This document shows positions 46,137-58,464 of a stretch of DNA of 64,000 bases, piece after piece (within the stretch, counting starts at the first letter, position 1; each line of letters starts with the position of its first letter). The notes under the pieces were generated by a model, which saw nothing but the letters and a program-made list of their open reading frames with translations, was not told where the DNA came from and ran no database searches. The DNA is from Turritopsis dohrnii (lineage: Eukaryota; Cnidaria; Hydrozoa; Anthoathecata; Oceaniidae), in assembly GCA_027922465.2 (NCBI GenBank), contig BQMF02000002.1, positions 1,178,001 to 1,242,000 of the forward strand, read 5' to 3'. The position numbers and the translations under genes are program-made.

Positions 46137-47594
46137 GAAAAACATAGTTATCACTATGCAAAACTTTATACTAATAAACATCAATAAACTTGATTATATC
46201 TGAATGACATATGTTCTTTATTTTGTTGGTACGAAATGATATTAAAGATTCAGTGATCAATTCAGATAAGAAAATGAGTATGCATATAAGTCAATGTAAA
46301 TGTTATGAATTTAATATATATTGTCAATCTTCCTAACAGAATTCCTAAGGACAAAAAGAAAAGCGTAGATTTTAATGATACGAAATACATCTACATACAT
46401 ACAAAATCAACATACATAGCTGAAAACAGAAATTTGTGCTTTAATTTGAGTAACAATATATCATTGCCATCTTTTTAATTTAAAAACATGCATTACCTGA
46501 ACTAAATTTCATGAAATTTATTTATAAACTTAAAAAACAATAAATTTTTAATTGCGTATACACGCCAGAGCATAATGAAAGCATAACTGACACAATACGA
46601 ACCTTAACTCCTAATAAACGTAATGAGCAAAATATATATGCTTTATATGCTTTCAGATATCAAAGTAATTGCGTACATACTACGGCCAATCTTCCTAATT
46701 ACGAAAAGACTTCCCAAACACAAAAAGTAAATAAAGATTAGGATTACGAAAAATATGACCTAAACTTTACCAAAGTTATATAGCAAACAACTGAAAACAG
46801 AAATTTGAGTTAAAAGATGTCCAATATTTAGAATTTACAGACAACCAAGGTAAGTTTCAATTTGCTATCGTAAATAGTAAGTCCCCATTCTTAATTCAGG
46901 ACATTGATAATACAGCCAAGAACTATACAAGTATATAAGCTAAAATAGCTAGAGAAACATCAAACATAAAATGAGATGCACAGGCAGATGGTAGGCAAGA
47001 TATTCCTTGTATATTGTTGGAGCTGAAGAGGAAACTGAGCTGAGCTGTATGTATCCAGAGCTTAAAACGCACTACAGCCCATACATGAAACAAACAGTAT
47101 TTTGTGTCTAGAAAGGCTTAAAAGAATCGCAGACATTTTCCATAAAATAAAAGTTGCACACACTGTTTTTACAAAACATTGAGAACTTGTTTTTGGAAAA
47201 GAATGAACGCAGTAGAGTCATTTTAAGATAATTATCAATTTCTACCCTTTCTCCCTTAAATCTTCTTTTAAATCTGTTCAATATTGATCAATCAACACGT
47301 GGAACTCTAAGTGGGTTTCTTCGGTTTCTTCTACCATTATGCGAACGGCATGCAAAATGTGAAGTCGAAAAATACCCGGATGATCACATGGCGGAAATTC
47401 ATGCCAATAAACTAGTGCTATTAAAGTTGTTTAGCACCCTTGCGAATTAGTGGTGCTTTATGCACCAATGAACATTAAGACGGCTTTTGTATGAACCAAT
47501 CAAGTTGGAGAAACAAATATGACTAAGTTTGGACAGTAAGATGAAAAAAAAAACAAAGACGATCGTAAAGGCTTTCTTGCTTACGCAGAAATCC
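46137..47594 (-). mobile_element. Helentron-like element H7, 3'-truncated, inverted
   Basis: Matches H1 over most of its length in inverse orientation. The 5' end (GGATTTCTGCGTAAGC read inverted) is at 47594, and a second partial 5' end of the same family sits directly beside it (47595-47641). The 3' hairpin is missing, cut at ttttccagatt where the transposase relic begins. Confidence 0.6.
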
Positions 47595-47641
47595 AAAAAC
47601 CAAAGCCGGTTGTAATAGCTTTCTTGCTTTCGCAGAAATCT

Positions 47642-47876
47642 AGAAAATGATAATAAACATGGTTGCCAAGCTGAATAGAACAAAAATAGCAACATATTTG
47701 GAATTTTTAGTCGCTTTTGATTGGCTCAAAATGTTCTAATTACATCATTATTTTTTTGTGAACTAACGCTGTCGCTAGGTAGTATACGGCTAGCCTACTT
47801 ACTTGCGAACAAATGTGTTTGCAGCTATTCTTTGCACGCATGCGTATTGGACTGTCGTCCGTCCGCACGTACAAAT
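47642..47876. other. Non-coding spacer
   Basis: No supported feature. Confidence 0.3.
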
Positions 47877-48259
47877 TAGGGAGTTTAAGCAACTGCGACG
47901 GCAACGTAGACTAAGACGTGAAGAAAAACAATAAAATAAATAATTACTACCAAATAAAGGTTTGAATAATTTGTTTTTGTTAGAGAAACAATTCAATTTA
48001 TAAACTTATGGAAAGATATCAAGTTACTATAAAATATACATAAGAGAAAAAAATTCATCTCTGTAATCACGTCTCCGTTCTAAGCACAACTTCAAAACGT
48101 GATTTTTCACGTTGAGCACAGAACGTGCAAACGTGTTAATGATGTAATTATCTTCCCAATGGCCCAGGGGTAGAATTCTTTCTAAACAAATTCCACATAG
48201 AAAATAAAGCTTTTGTTTTAAACACGTCGCCGTCTTCGTTGCCGTTGCGATTTCTTAAG
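47877..48259. mobile_element. MITE with GGGAGTTTAAGCAAC-type ends
   Basis: The left end gggagtttaagcaactgcga followed by cggcaacg, and the inverse at the right (cgttgccgttgcgatttctt, aagg). It also contains an internal short palindrome aacgtgatttttcacgtt. About 380 bp, non-coding. Such ends are familiar from cnidarian genomes, as far as I recall. Confidence 0.65.
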
Positions 48260-48494
48260 GATACAGTATACGTTCTATACATCAAAAAAACCAAAAAAAC
48301 TTTTTTTTAGCAATCTACCTAAATAAGTCTGAATTTTTCAGTGGTAAAGTTGGTTTTATGATTTTTTTTACAGAAAAGTTGTTTATTTCCAAATAAAAGT
48401 TTTTCTCATTCATTAATCGTGATTTTCTTCGATTGATCTTTCACACATTTTTTGTAAGCATGTGTTAATTAAAACTGACTACTCTTTTGAGAAT
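48260..48494. other. Spacer before the satellite array
   Basis: AT-rich; no feature. Confidence 0.3.
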
Positions 48495-49510
48495 ATATTT
48501 GATACTAGCATCCCGGGTAAAAGCTTTTTACCGAACTTAACTTCGAAAACATTAGGTCAAATCCACCATTCCCGTGTACGTACCCCGTGACGAAAAAATA
48601 AATCATAGAATCGCAACTCAAAAGTGTATCCATGTTGTAGAGCTCGAAAAGCTGATCAAAAAAGTGTAGGGATCGTTTCGCTACAACCAACCGTTGCGGA
48701 GATATCGTTGATCAAAGATTTCGATGACGTCGTATCCGCAGTACCAAATAAAATTTAGACCCAAATGATGCGTCACCCCATCACCCGTATCGCTGACCCC
48801 AAAAAACGTCAGTTATTCCTATTGGTTCTTGAGATATTTCCCCAAAAACGTCGCGTTCGATTGGGGATGCAATGCAATGATCCCCCCGTGATCATAAAAA
48901 AACTGACGTCAAATGATGCCACGTGCTTTTGGAATGATCGTGAAAAAAGTGTCTCTCGCTCTACGTGGTTTTACGCGCACATAAGAGGACGATGACCGTA
49001 AAAATTAAACAAATATATCACTCTCTAAAATAAAAGTGTGACACACAAAGCGAATTAGTATATACTAGTATCCCGGGTAAAACCTTTTTACCGAACCTAA
49101 CTTCGAAAACATCAGGTCAAATCCACCATTCCCGTGTATGTACCCCGTGATGAAAAAATAAATCATGGAATCGCAACTCAAAAGTGTACCCATGTTGTAG
49201 AGCTTGAAAAACTGAGAAAAAAATGTATGGGATTGTTTCGCTACGACCAACCGTTGCAGAGATATCATCGGTCAAAGATTGTGATGACGTCATATCGGCA
49301 GTACCAAATAAAATTTAGGACCAAATGTTGCGTCACTCCATTACCCGTGTCACCGCCCCTTAAAAACGTCAGTTATCCCTATTGGTTCTCGAGATAATTC
49401 CCCCAAAACGTCGCGTTCGATTGGGGATGCAATGCAATAATTCCCCGTGTGATCATAAAAAACTGACGTCAAATGATGCCACGTGCTTTTGGAATAATCG
49501 TGAAAAAAGT

Positions 49511-52223
49511 CAACCTCGAACCCAGGGTCTCTTGCCTTTTCGATATACGGATAGCGGCAAAGAAGACCCTGGCGAACGCTACTGAATTAACAAATTCTAT
49601 TGGCTGAAAATATTACAACGACCGCAGTATTTTCGAGCAAAAAGAAGAAATCATCCGAGTTACTGCTGAGGAAGAAAGGAAGACAAGACATGGAATCTGA
49701 AATTTAATTATTCAAAATAACATTATCTTAGCTATCATTTCAATTTATAAAGCACTGATATGGTGGCATTATGTAATTACAATGAGAAAGACTAACAACA
49801 AAAAGTTCTTAAAATAATCAGCAATTGCACAAAATAAATTTTCATGCACTTTTGACTGATAAAACAACAGAATAATGAATTACGACAGTCTTTGTTAGTT
49901 TCTAAGAACTTTAATTGTAGGCTCGCACATGTGCTAAAATTTAAGAGCATATTTAGAGATATGAGGTTGAGCATCTTCAAACATTTCAGGGGGGAAACAG
50001 GAAATTTTTTTATAACATGATTTATGAATATCAACAATACAACAGAAATCACAAATATCTGTTGAAACTTTTGTTGATCACAGATTGACTTATATTCCCA
50101 TTGTTTAAATATCATAAATTCAATAAATTCATATAATTTCCATTCACTCAGATTCCTTATGTTAGAATTTAGTGGCTTCAGTAATGAATAATAAATCAAC
50201 CAAAAAAAATTGTTCAATGTGTGGGTCTAAGAAAAAGGAGTCAAAAACTAAAACAAGCATGGTGCACATACAAAGAATGAAAATGTAATCTAATTTTACT
50301 TTCGGTATAAGACAATTTGTAGGATTTTCATAACAAGTATACATTGACTTAAAAATTCTATATCTTAAGCAATATAATACATAAAGATTATAAACACTGT
50401 AAAACACATAAGGAGGATAAAGGTAAAATTTACACTTGGAGCTTAACAATACAGCGTTTACTCAAAACCAAATCATCTGCCATAATGGATTCAAGATCCC
50501 ATATAATGATTTAAAACTATATACGTTACATAATTTGGTTATAAAAATCCTAAAAATCATCATGTATTTAGTACCTTCAGAGAGAGAAGAATGGGCTGAC
50601 AAGAACGACTGAGACAATTTAAGGATATAACAATGTAGAAAGCAATTTCCTTGAAATTTGAAATATCGGTATTCGTATTTATACTATCCTGTCACATTAA
50701 CCTTGAAACTAACACAACAAATTTCACTCAACATATTTGTAACATGTGACATATCACGTTACAAATTCCCTGGTTAAAATCCTGACATGATCTTAAAAAT
50801 TCATAATAAAAAGAATTCTTTTTCAATATAATAGGGTAGTGAACATATACAACATATACATATTATTTTGAAGTATATTAATAAGTATATTGACACTTGG
50901 CACTTGAGAAAGACTTCATAGGTTAAAGAATTGTGAAAATTTTAATAAAAGTTTTTGTTTTTCTGTCTTTTTTGTGACAAAAGTGTATACACGCTTTTTT
51001 TTTTATAAGAACAATTTTATAAGAACACGAGCCTCAGATTTGGCCAAAAAATAAGAACAAAATAAGAACAACCCGAGGCTCAAATTAATGTTTCAAAAAT
51101 TAAGAACAGCCTTAGCCTGAATTTTCTTACAAAATAAGAACAATTCATGATAGGAACAACTTATGACGTGAATTCTCTCACTGTCAAATGGTTTAGAAGT
51201 TGTTGTTTTTTTCACCTTGCATACTCATATCAGGTCATTACTGAACAGCAACAATGCTTTTAAACAGTTGCTTTTAAAAAGATTTATTTTAATTTTTCTG
51301 AAAGTTCCATAAATAAGAACAAAATAAGGCTGAAATCTGAAACTTTGTTCTTAAAGCTAAGAACAAAATAAGAACAATTCAGGCTGAAAAAGGCTCAAAA
51401 AATAAGAACAGCCAGCCTCAGGTCAGATTTTACTGGTTCTTATAAAAAAAAAGCGTGTATACTGACTCAATAATACTTAGACACTTTACAAGAAGAGGTT
51501 CTAGAGCTTTTGAAATGACATACATCTACTGACCAGTGAACTTAGCAAGTTTTGATATAAATAACAATGTTGAATCATTTCATATATTTGAATAAGTTCT
51601 TCATCCCAAACATTTTCATGAAAACCTTTTCTCAATGTTACTAAATAATGTATTATCTTCATAGGTTGTTTTTTCTGTGTGTGCCATACTATTGGTTATC
51701 TATATTTCTTCTGCGGAAGATTGAACCTCAATACATTCAAGTTTTAGTTTTCTGTTCATTTTTTACTTTTGTCCACTGACTCTACACATGATTTCTGGAT
51801 GTGTCTCCAAAATAAATCACAGCTCGTGTTTACAAAGATAAAATCCACACAACACCACACGAATTTTGCAATCTCCCCTTTATCATTCAAGGTTGTCGAA
51901 TGTAATAACCTTGATAAGGAATAAAATCAAATTAAAAACATCGCTTTCCAGAATGCTGTTGAAGTTTTGGAAATATGTAAACAACTATAAAGTTTCACAG
52001 AAAAGGGCTCCAGTGAACTCGACGAATTATATTTGGTCTCTATATTGGTTGTAATGTGACTATATAAAAAACTGAATGCACGAGACAAAGTTTCGTCGGG
52101 CCACCTCTTATAAAAATTACACAGATTTTGTGTAATTTTCATGTCACGTGACCAGCGCTCGCCAGGGTCTTCTTTGCCGCTATCCGTATATCGAAAAGGC
52201 AAGAGACCCTGGGTTCGAGGTTG
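49511..52223. mobile_element. 2.7-kb Mutator-like element inserted in a satellite unit
   Basis: Inverted ends of about 67 bp (CAACCTCGAACCCAGGGTCT at the left, the exact inverse ending GAGGTTG at the right) are flanked by a perfect 9-bp duplication gaaaaaagt (49502-49510 and 52224-52232). The satellite unit reads through once the element is removed. A 9-bp duplication fits Mutator/MULE. Inside there are only hydrophobic chance frames (49792-50217, 50162-50449), with no transposase seen, so it is non-autonomous. The 89-bp hairpin element at 11224 has the same ends. A smaller element is nested at 50990-51457. Confidence 0.85.
50990..51457. mobile_element. Nested 468-bp element with family-A-like ends and TAAGAACA repeats
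   Basis: Ends CACGCTTTTTTTTTTATAAG and inverse CTTATAAAAAAAAAGCGTG, flanked by TATA (50986-50989, 51458-51461), so TA or TATA duplicated. The interior has about ten dispersed aataagaacaa words. The outer bases match family A (222, 8652, 23777), implying a common mobilising enzyme. Confidence 0.75.
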
Positions 52224-55200
52224 GAAAAAAGTGTCTCTCGCATCTACGTGGTTTTACGCGCATATAAGAGGACGATGACCGTAAATTAAAACTAAATATG
52301 TCACTCTCTAAAATAAAAACCGGATGCACAATCGCGAATTAGTATAATAAGACTAGTAACTTGCGTAAAAGTTTTTTACGGCTATAATTTCGAAAAGAAT
52401 GTGTCGAAAATAGGTGACGAAAAATTAAATCACAAAATCGTGACTGGAAAGTGTTCCCATGTTGCAGAGCTCGAAAAGCTGATCAAAAAAGTGTATGGGA
52501 TCGTTTCGCTACGATCAACCGTTGCGGAGATATCGTGGATCAAAGATTTTAATGACGTCATATCCGCACTACCAAATAAAATTTAGGCCCAAATGTTGCG
52601 TCACTCCGTCACCCGTATCGCGGACCCAAAAAAACGTCAGTTATCCCTATTAGTTCTCCAGATATTTCCCCAAAACCGCCGCGTTCGATTCGGGATGCAA
52701 TGCCATGATTCCCCCGTGATGTGATTAAAATAACTGACGTCACGCCGCGTGCTATTATACTAATTGTCAATTATCAATGGTCTAACGAAAGAATGACCAC
52801 GATTAAGAAGATTTTGACCGTAAATTTTAAAAAAACACAACACTCACTAAGTTAAATGTGTTACACACGCACGCGGATTAGTATAAAAAGACTAGTATCC
52901 CGGGTAAAACCTTTTTACCGAACTTAACTTCGAAAACATTAGGTCAAATCAACCATTCCCGTGTAAGTACCCCGTGACGAAAAAATAAATCATAGAATCG
53001 CAACTCAAAAGTGTACCCATGTTGTAGAGCTCGAAAGACTGATCAAAAAAATGTATGGGATCGTTTCGCTACGGCCAACCGTTGCAAAAACATCGTCGAT
53101 CAAAGATTTCGATGACGTCATAAACGCAGTACCAAATAAAAGTTGGGCCCAAATGTTGCGTCTCTCGTTCAGCCGTATCGCGGACCCCAAAAAACGTCAG
53201 TTATCCCTATTGGCTCTTGAGATATTTCCCCAAAAACGTCGCGTTCGATTGGGGATGCAATGCAATAATTCCCCGTGTGATCATAAAAAACTTACGTCAA
53301 ATGATGCCACGTGCTTTTGGAATGATCGTGAAAAAAGTGTCTCTCGCTCTACGTGGTTTTACACGCACATAAGAGGACGATGACCGTAAATTAAAACTAA
53401 ATATGTCACTCTCTAAAATAAAAGTGGTATGCACAACCCGAATTAGTATATATAGACTATTATCTCGCGTAAAAGTTTTTTACGACTTTAATTTCAAAAA
53501 GAATCTGCAGAAATACGACGCGTTCCCGTGTGGTGCGTACCCCGTGACAAAAATTTCAATTACGGAATCGGGACTGGAAAATGTACCCATGTTGTATAGC
53601 TTGAAAAACTGAGCAAAAAAATGTATGGGATCGTTTCGCTACGATCAACCGTTGCAGAGATATCGTGAATTAAAGATTTTAATGACGTCATATCCGCAAT
53701 ACCAAATTAAATTTAGGCCCAAATTATGTGTCACCCCATCACCTGTATCGCGGACCCTAAAAAACGTCAGTTATCCCTATTGGTTCTTGAAATATTTCCC
53801 CAAAAACGTCGCGTTCGATTGGGGATGCAATGCAATGATTCCCCGTGATCATAAAACATCTGACGTCAAATGCCACGTGCTATTATACTAATCGTGAATG
53901 TGTCTTGCGTGGTCGAACTGCCGCTATATGACCACGATTAAGAAGATTTTGACCATTAAAAGAACAAAAACGAAACACTCTCTAAGTTAAATGTGTTACA
54001 CACGATTGCGAATGAGTATAAGTAGACTAGTATCTCGCGTAAAAGTTTTTTACGACTTTAATTTGGAAAAGAATCTGCAGAAATACGACGCGTTCCCGTG
54101 TGTGTACCCCATGACGAAAATTTTAATTACGGAATTGGAAATGGAAAGTGTACCCATGCTGTAGAGCTTGAAAAACTGATCAAAAAAATGTATGGGATCG
54201 TTTCGCTACGATCAACTGTTGCAGAGATATCGTCGATCAAAGATTTTAATGACGTCATATCCGCAGTACCAAATAACATTTGGGCCCAAATGTTGCGTCA
54301 CCCCGTCACCCGTATCGCTGACCCCAAAAAACGTCAGTTATCCCTATTGGTTCTCGAGATATTTCCCCAAAAACGTCGCGTTCGATTGGGGATGCAATGC
54401 AATGGTTCCCCGTGATCATAAAACATCTGACGTCAAATGCCACGTGCTATTATACTAATCGTGAATGTGTCTTGCGTGGTCGAACTGCCGCTATATGACC
54501 ACGATTAAGAAGATTTTGACCATTAAAAGAACAAAAACAAAACACTCTCTAAGTTAAATGTGTTACACACTACGTGGATTAGTATAATAAGACTAGTATC
54601 TCGCGTAAAAGTTTTTTACGACTTTAATTTGGAAAAGAATCTGCAGAAATACGACGCGTTCCCGTGTGTGTACCCCATGACGAAAATTTTATTTACGGAA
54701 TTGGAAATGGAAAGTGTACCCATGCTGTAGAGCTTGAAAAACTGATCAAAAAAATGTATGGGATCGTTTCGCTACGATCAACTGTTGCAGAGATATCGTC
54801 GATCAAAGATTTTAATGACGTCATATCCGCAGTACCAAATAACATTTGGGCCCAAATGTTGCGTCACCCCGTCACCCGTATCGCTGACCCCAAAAAACGT
54901 CAGTTATCTCTATTGGTTCTCGAGATATTTCCCCAAAAACGTCGCGTTCGATTGGGGATGCAATGCAATGATTCCCCGTGATCATAAAAAAACTGACGTC
55001 AAATGATGCCACGTGCTATTATACTAATATCGTGAATGTGTCTTGCGTGGTCGAACTGCCGCTATATGACCACGATTAAGAAGATTTTGACCATTAAAAA
55101 AACAAAAACAAAACACTCTCTAAGTTAAATGTGTTACACACATTGCGAATTAGTATAAGTAGACTAGTATCTCGCGTAAAAGTTTTTTACGACTTTAATT

Positions 55201-56275
55201 TCGAAACGGATGTGCAAAAACCCCGTGACGAAAAATTAAATCACAAAATCGTGACTGGAAAGTGTTCGCATGTTGTAGAGCTCGAAAAGCTGATCAAAAA
55301 AGTGTATGGGATCGTTTCGCTACGATCAACTGTTGCAGAGATATCGTCGATCAAAGATTTTAATGACATCATATCCGCAGTACCAAATAAAATTTAGGTC
55401 CAAATGTTGTGTCACCCAATTACCCGTATCGCGGACCCTAAAAAACGTCAGTTATCCCCATTGGTTCTCGAGATATTTCCCCAAAAACGTCGCGTTCGAT
55501 TGGGGATGCAATGCAATGGTTCCCCGTGATAATAAAAACATCTGACGTCAAATGATGCCACGTGCTATTATACTAATCGTGAATGTGTCTTGCGTGGTCG
55601 AACCGCCGCTATATGACCACGATTAAGAAGATTTTGACCATTAAAAAAACAAAAACACAACACTCTCTAAGTTAAATGTGTTACACACATTGCGAATTAG
55701 TATAAGTAGATAGTAACTCACGTAAAAGTTTTTTACGGCTTTAATTTCGAAAAGAATCCGCAGAAATACGACGCGTTCCCGTGTGTGTATCCTGTGAAGA
55801 AAATTTTAATTACGGAATTGGAAATGGAAAGTGTACCCGTGCTGTAGAGCTTCAAAAACTGAGCAAAAAGATGTATGGGATCATTTCGCTACGATCAACA
55901 TTTGCAGAGATATCAGCGATCAAAGATTTTGATGACGTCATAGCCGCAGTACCAAATAAAATTAAGGCCCAAATGTTGCGTCACCCCATCACCCGTATCG
56001 CGGACCCCAAAAAACGTCAGTTATCCCTATTGGTTCTCCAGGTATTTCCCCAAAAACGTCGCGTTTGATTGGAGATGCAATGCAATGATTCCTCCGTGAT
56101 GCGATAAAAATAACTGACGTCACGCCGCGTGCTATTATACTAATCGTCAATTATCAATGGTCCAACGAAAAAATGACCACGATTAAGAAGATTTTCACCG
56201 TAAATTTAAAAAAAACACAACACTCTCTAAAATAAAAGTGGGATGCACGATTGCGGATTAGTATAAGTAGACTAG

Positions 56276-58464
56276 CCGCCAAGGCGGCGTCGCTCGCCAC
56301 CCATGTTCAGCTTGCGTTGTGTCGCAGAATTTAACTTGTGTAAAAGTTTTTTACAGGCATTAATTTTTTAATTCATTTCTTACATTCAGAAGATTTAAAA
56401 CAGAAACAAATAGCAATATGGCTCAGAATATAAATTTATACACAGAAGAGAAGTAACTTTAGTGTAAAAATAGCAATATATAGCACAGAACTGTTTACCC
56501 AGACATACAAAACATTGAATAACATTACAAAATGTTAATTGAAAACAAATTCATACCTTCCAACTGTTTCTTTTGTGCCAAAGTTACATTGGACAGCAAC
56601 CATTAATTAATTTTTGAAATGATAGTCTGTTCTTCCCAAAACCATCAACATCATGATAAAAACCATGAATTTCATTTCGTTAACGGTTTACGTGCTTTTT
56701 TATTATTAATCTTACCTAAAAAATATTTGAATTGTATAAAAATGCAGAAAAAGAATCATGCTATGGTTGAAATAAAAAACAAAACAAAAAACAAAAAGTA
56801 AATTCATGTACGCATTTATCCTAAAAATAATTAATTAAAAACACAAATTCAATGATAGAATTTGTAAAGGTTTTTGATTGGAAAGTCTATAAAATCAACC
56901 AATGCTATAAGTTAATGCAGGTTCAACACTCAACACTGGAGCTAAACTAAATAAAGACTTTTAACGTGAAATACACAACCAAACATCAAAATAATAAAAA
57001 TAATTGAAACAATGCAATGAAATGCCCTACCAAAGCCATAATTTAATACCGAAAAGATAAAAAGTAACAAATCAAAACATAATGCCAAACTTATATACCC
57101 AGGCATAGTACGTAAACGATTACCATAACACAAAATAATGCATAATCATGACAAAATATAAAAATCCATCCAGCAATGCAATGCTTCTTAGTAGCACAGT
57201 CATATCACATTACAGCAATAATAATGAATTTCTGAAATACATTATCCATTCTTCTCTTAACTAACCCTCACAACATCATAATTTAACCATGTGCTTCATT
57301 TCTTTAATGGTTTATATAACTTTTTCTTTTCTGACCTAAAAGAAAAAGATTTCAGTGAAGAAAAGAACAGCTACAATCTACACTACTACTGCAACAACCA
57401 TACAAACAAAAGCAAAAGACATAAATGACAGACAGGCAGAGAGACAAAGCACCAAACATCGTCAATAAAATATACAGGGAAATTTAATAAAAAGCAGACA
57501 TGGTTGAGATGAGATAAGACAGCATAACACGTTTCCCATTTCCACAGTCATGAGAACCATTTTTAATTGATCTGTAAATAAATAAATCTTCTTTGCTAAC
57601 TAATGGCGCGAGTTCAAAACAAATTTTTACTGCGCTCCCCCTCGTTTTCGTTTCTTTTCAAAACAAACTTAAAATTAAAACCATTCGTTACCGACCGTGT
57701 AAATAAACATCATTTTTTTCTGCATTCACTGCACTTCTTCTGTATAGCCACATTATTTGATAACTAAAACGAAATAAGTAACCCTGAAAATGTGCTGGAT
57801 ACATTCTTCCACTCGCATTTCTTCTTTGTTTTCCACTGACATAAACCATTTCACTGTGATTTTACGTTGTAAACAAACACTTAAATACATGCATAAATAA
57901 AAGACATCAATACATCTTACTCACTTACGCATGTGCTAATTTTTCTTTTATTGATCTAAAATACAACAACAGTAACAGTTTAGCAATAAGCACGATTATA
58001 AAACGTGTTTTATAATAATAAACCTTCGTATATACAAACCTGTGTTTCTTCGTCAAATTCACAACCGAGAATGAAAACCGTTTGAAAGCAACGAACTTTT
58101 TGGAAATCGTCAGCCAATCAAATGATAACTCACTTACAATACAATACAATACAATACAATAACAGTAAAAGTACAACAATAAAAGTTTTATTATTAAAAC
58201 TTTCTCGTTTCTTCTTCATAAGAGCAGCAGAAATGAAGAACCTTATTAACGAACTCCGTTGCTATGAATTTTTCAGCCAATCAAAATAGCGCATTTCAAG
58301 AGTTTTCCTTTATTAGCCAATAAAAACGATGAGCGCCGGGGCTTCCCCATATATAAGATTCTTCTTCCAAGCCACCGTTCCCTCATTTTGATGCAGTAGG
58401 AAACGGTTTCATTTCGACCTTTTTATTTGGGCATATAAGCCCATTGGCGAATGGACTAACTACC
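56276..58464. repeat. Spacer S1 between satellite blocks
   Basis: Begins with a CCGCC-AA-GGCGG palindrome and cgtcgctcgccacccatgtt, then a further hairpin variant (TGTAAAA-GTT-TTTTACA, 56339-56355). The segment 56375-56690 (ataccttccaactgtttct, aagttacattggacag, catcaacatcatgat) is homologous to 61640-61920 in spacer S2 and recurs weakly at 57230-57320. 57970-58060 is homologous to 60060-60140. An (ATACA)n run lies at 58136-58160. No gene is supported. Confidence 0.7.
58270..58360 (+). promoter_or_regulatory. CCAAT/CCAAT/TATA promoter-like module
   Basis: Two same-strand CCAAT boxes (58277-58281 and 58317-58321) are followed by TATATAAG (58350-58357), about 30 bp after the second. A third agccaatcaa lies at 58113. 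This is the classical spacing of a pol II core promoter. Transcription to the right would enter satellite block B within about 100 bp. Whether it is used is unknown. Confidence 0.35.

Larger units (their letters stand above)
48495..56275 (+). repeat. Satellite block A: about nine ~565-bp units
   Basis: Head-to-tail units begin near 48506, 49070, 52345, 52888, 53450, 54026, 54592, 55160 and 55712 (54098 to 54664 gives a 566-bp period). Each unit has: a start ...actagtatc; a hairpin (xGTAAAA-nnn-TTTTACx'); a variable ~100-bp module (type A with cattaggtcaaatc, or type B with atctgcagaaatacgacgcg); a conserved core (atgggatcgtttcgctac, tgacgtcatatccgcagtac, aacgtcagttatccctattg, aacgtcgcgttcgattgggg); and one of three tails (gtgtctctcgctctacgtgg; gtcttgcgtggtcgaactgc; ctgacgtcacgccgcgtgct). 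Modules are combined in different ways. Unit 2 is split by a 2.7-kb element. No gene is recognised. Confidence 0.9.

Noticed and set aside
49792..50449. Hydrophobic frames inside the 2.7-kb Mutator-like element
   Set aside because: No transposase motif, low-complexity composition and overlapping frames.
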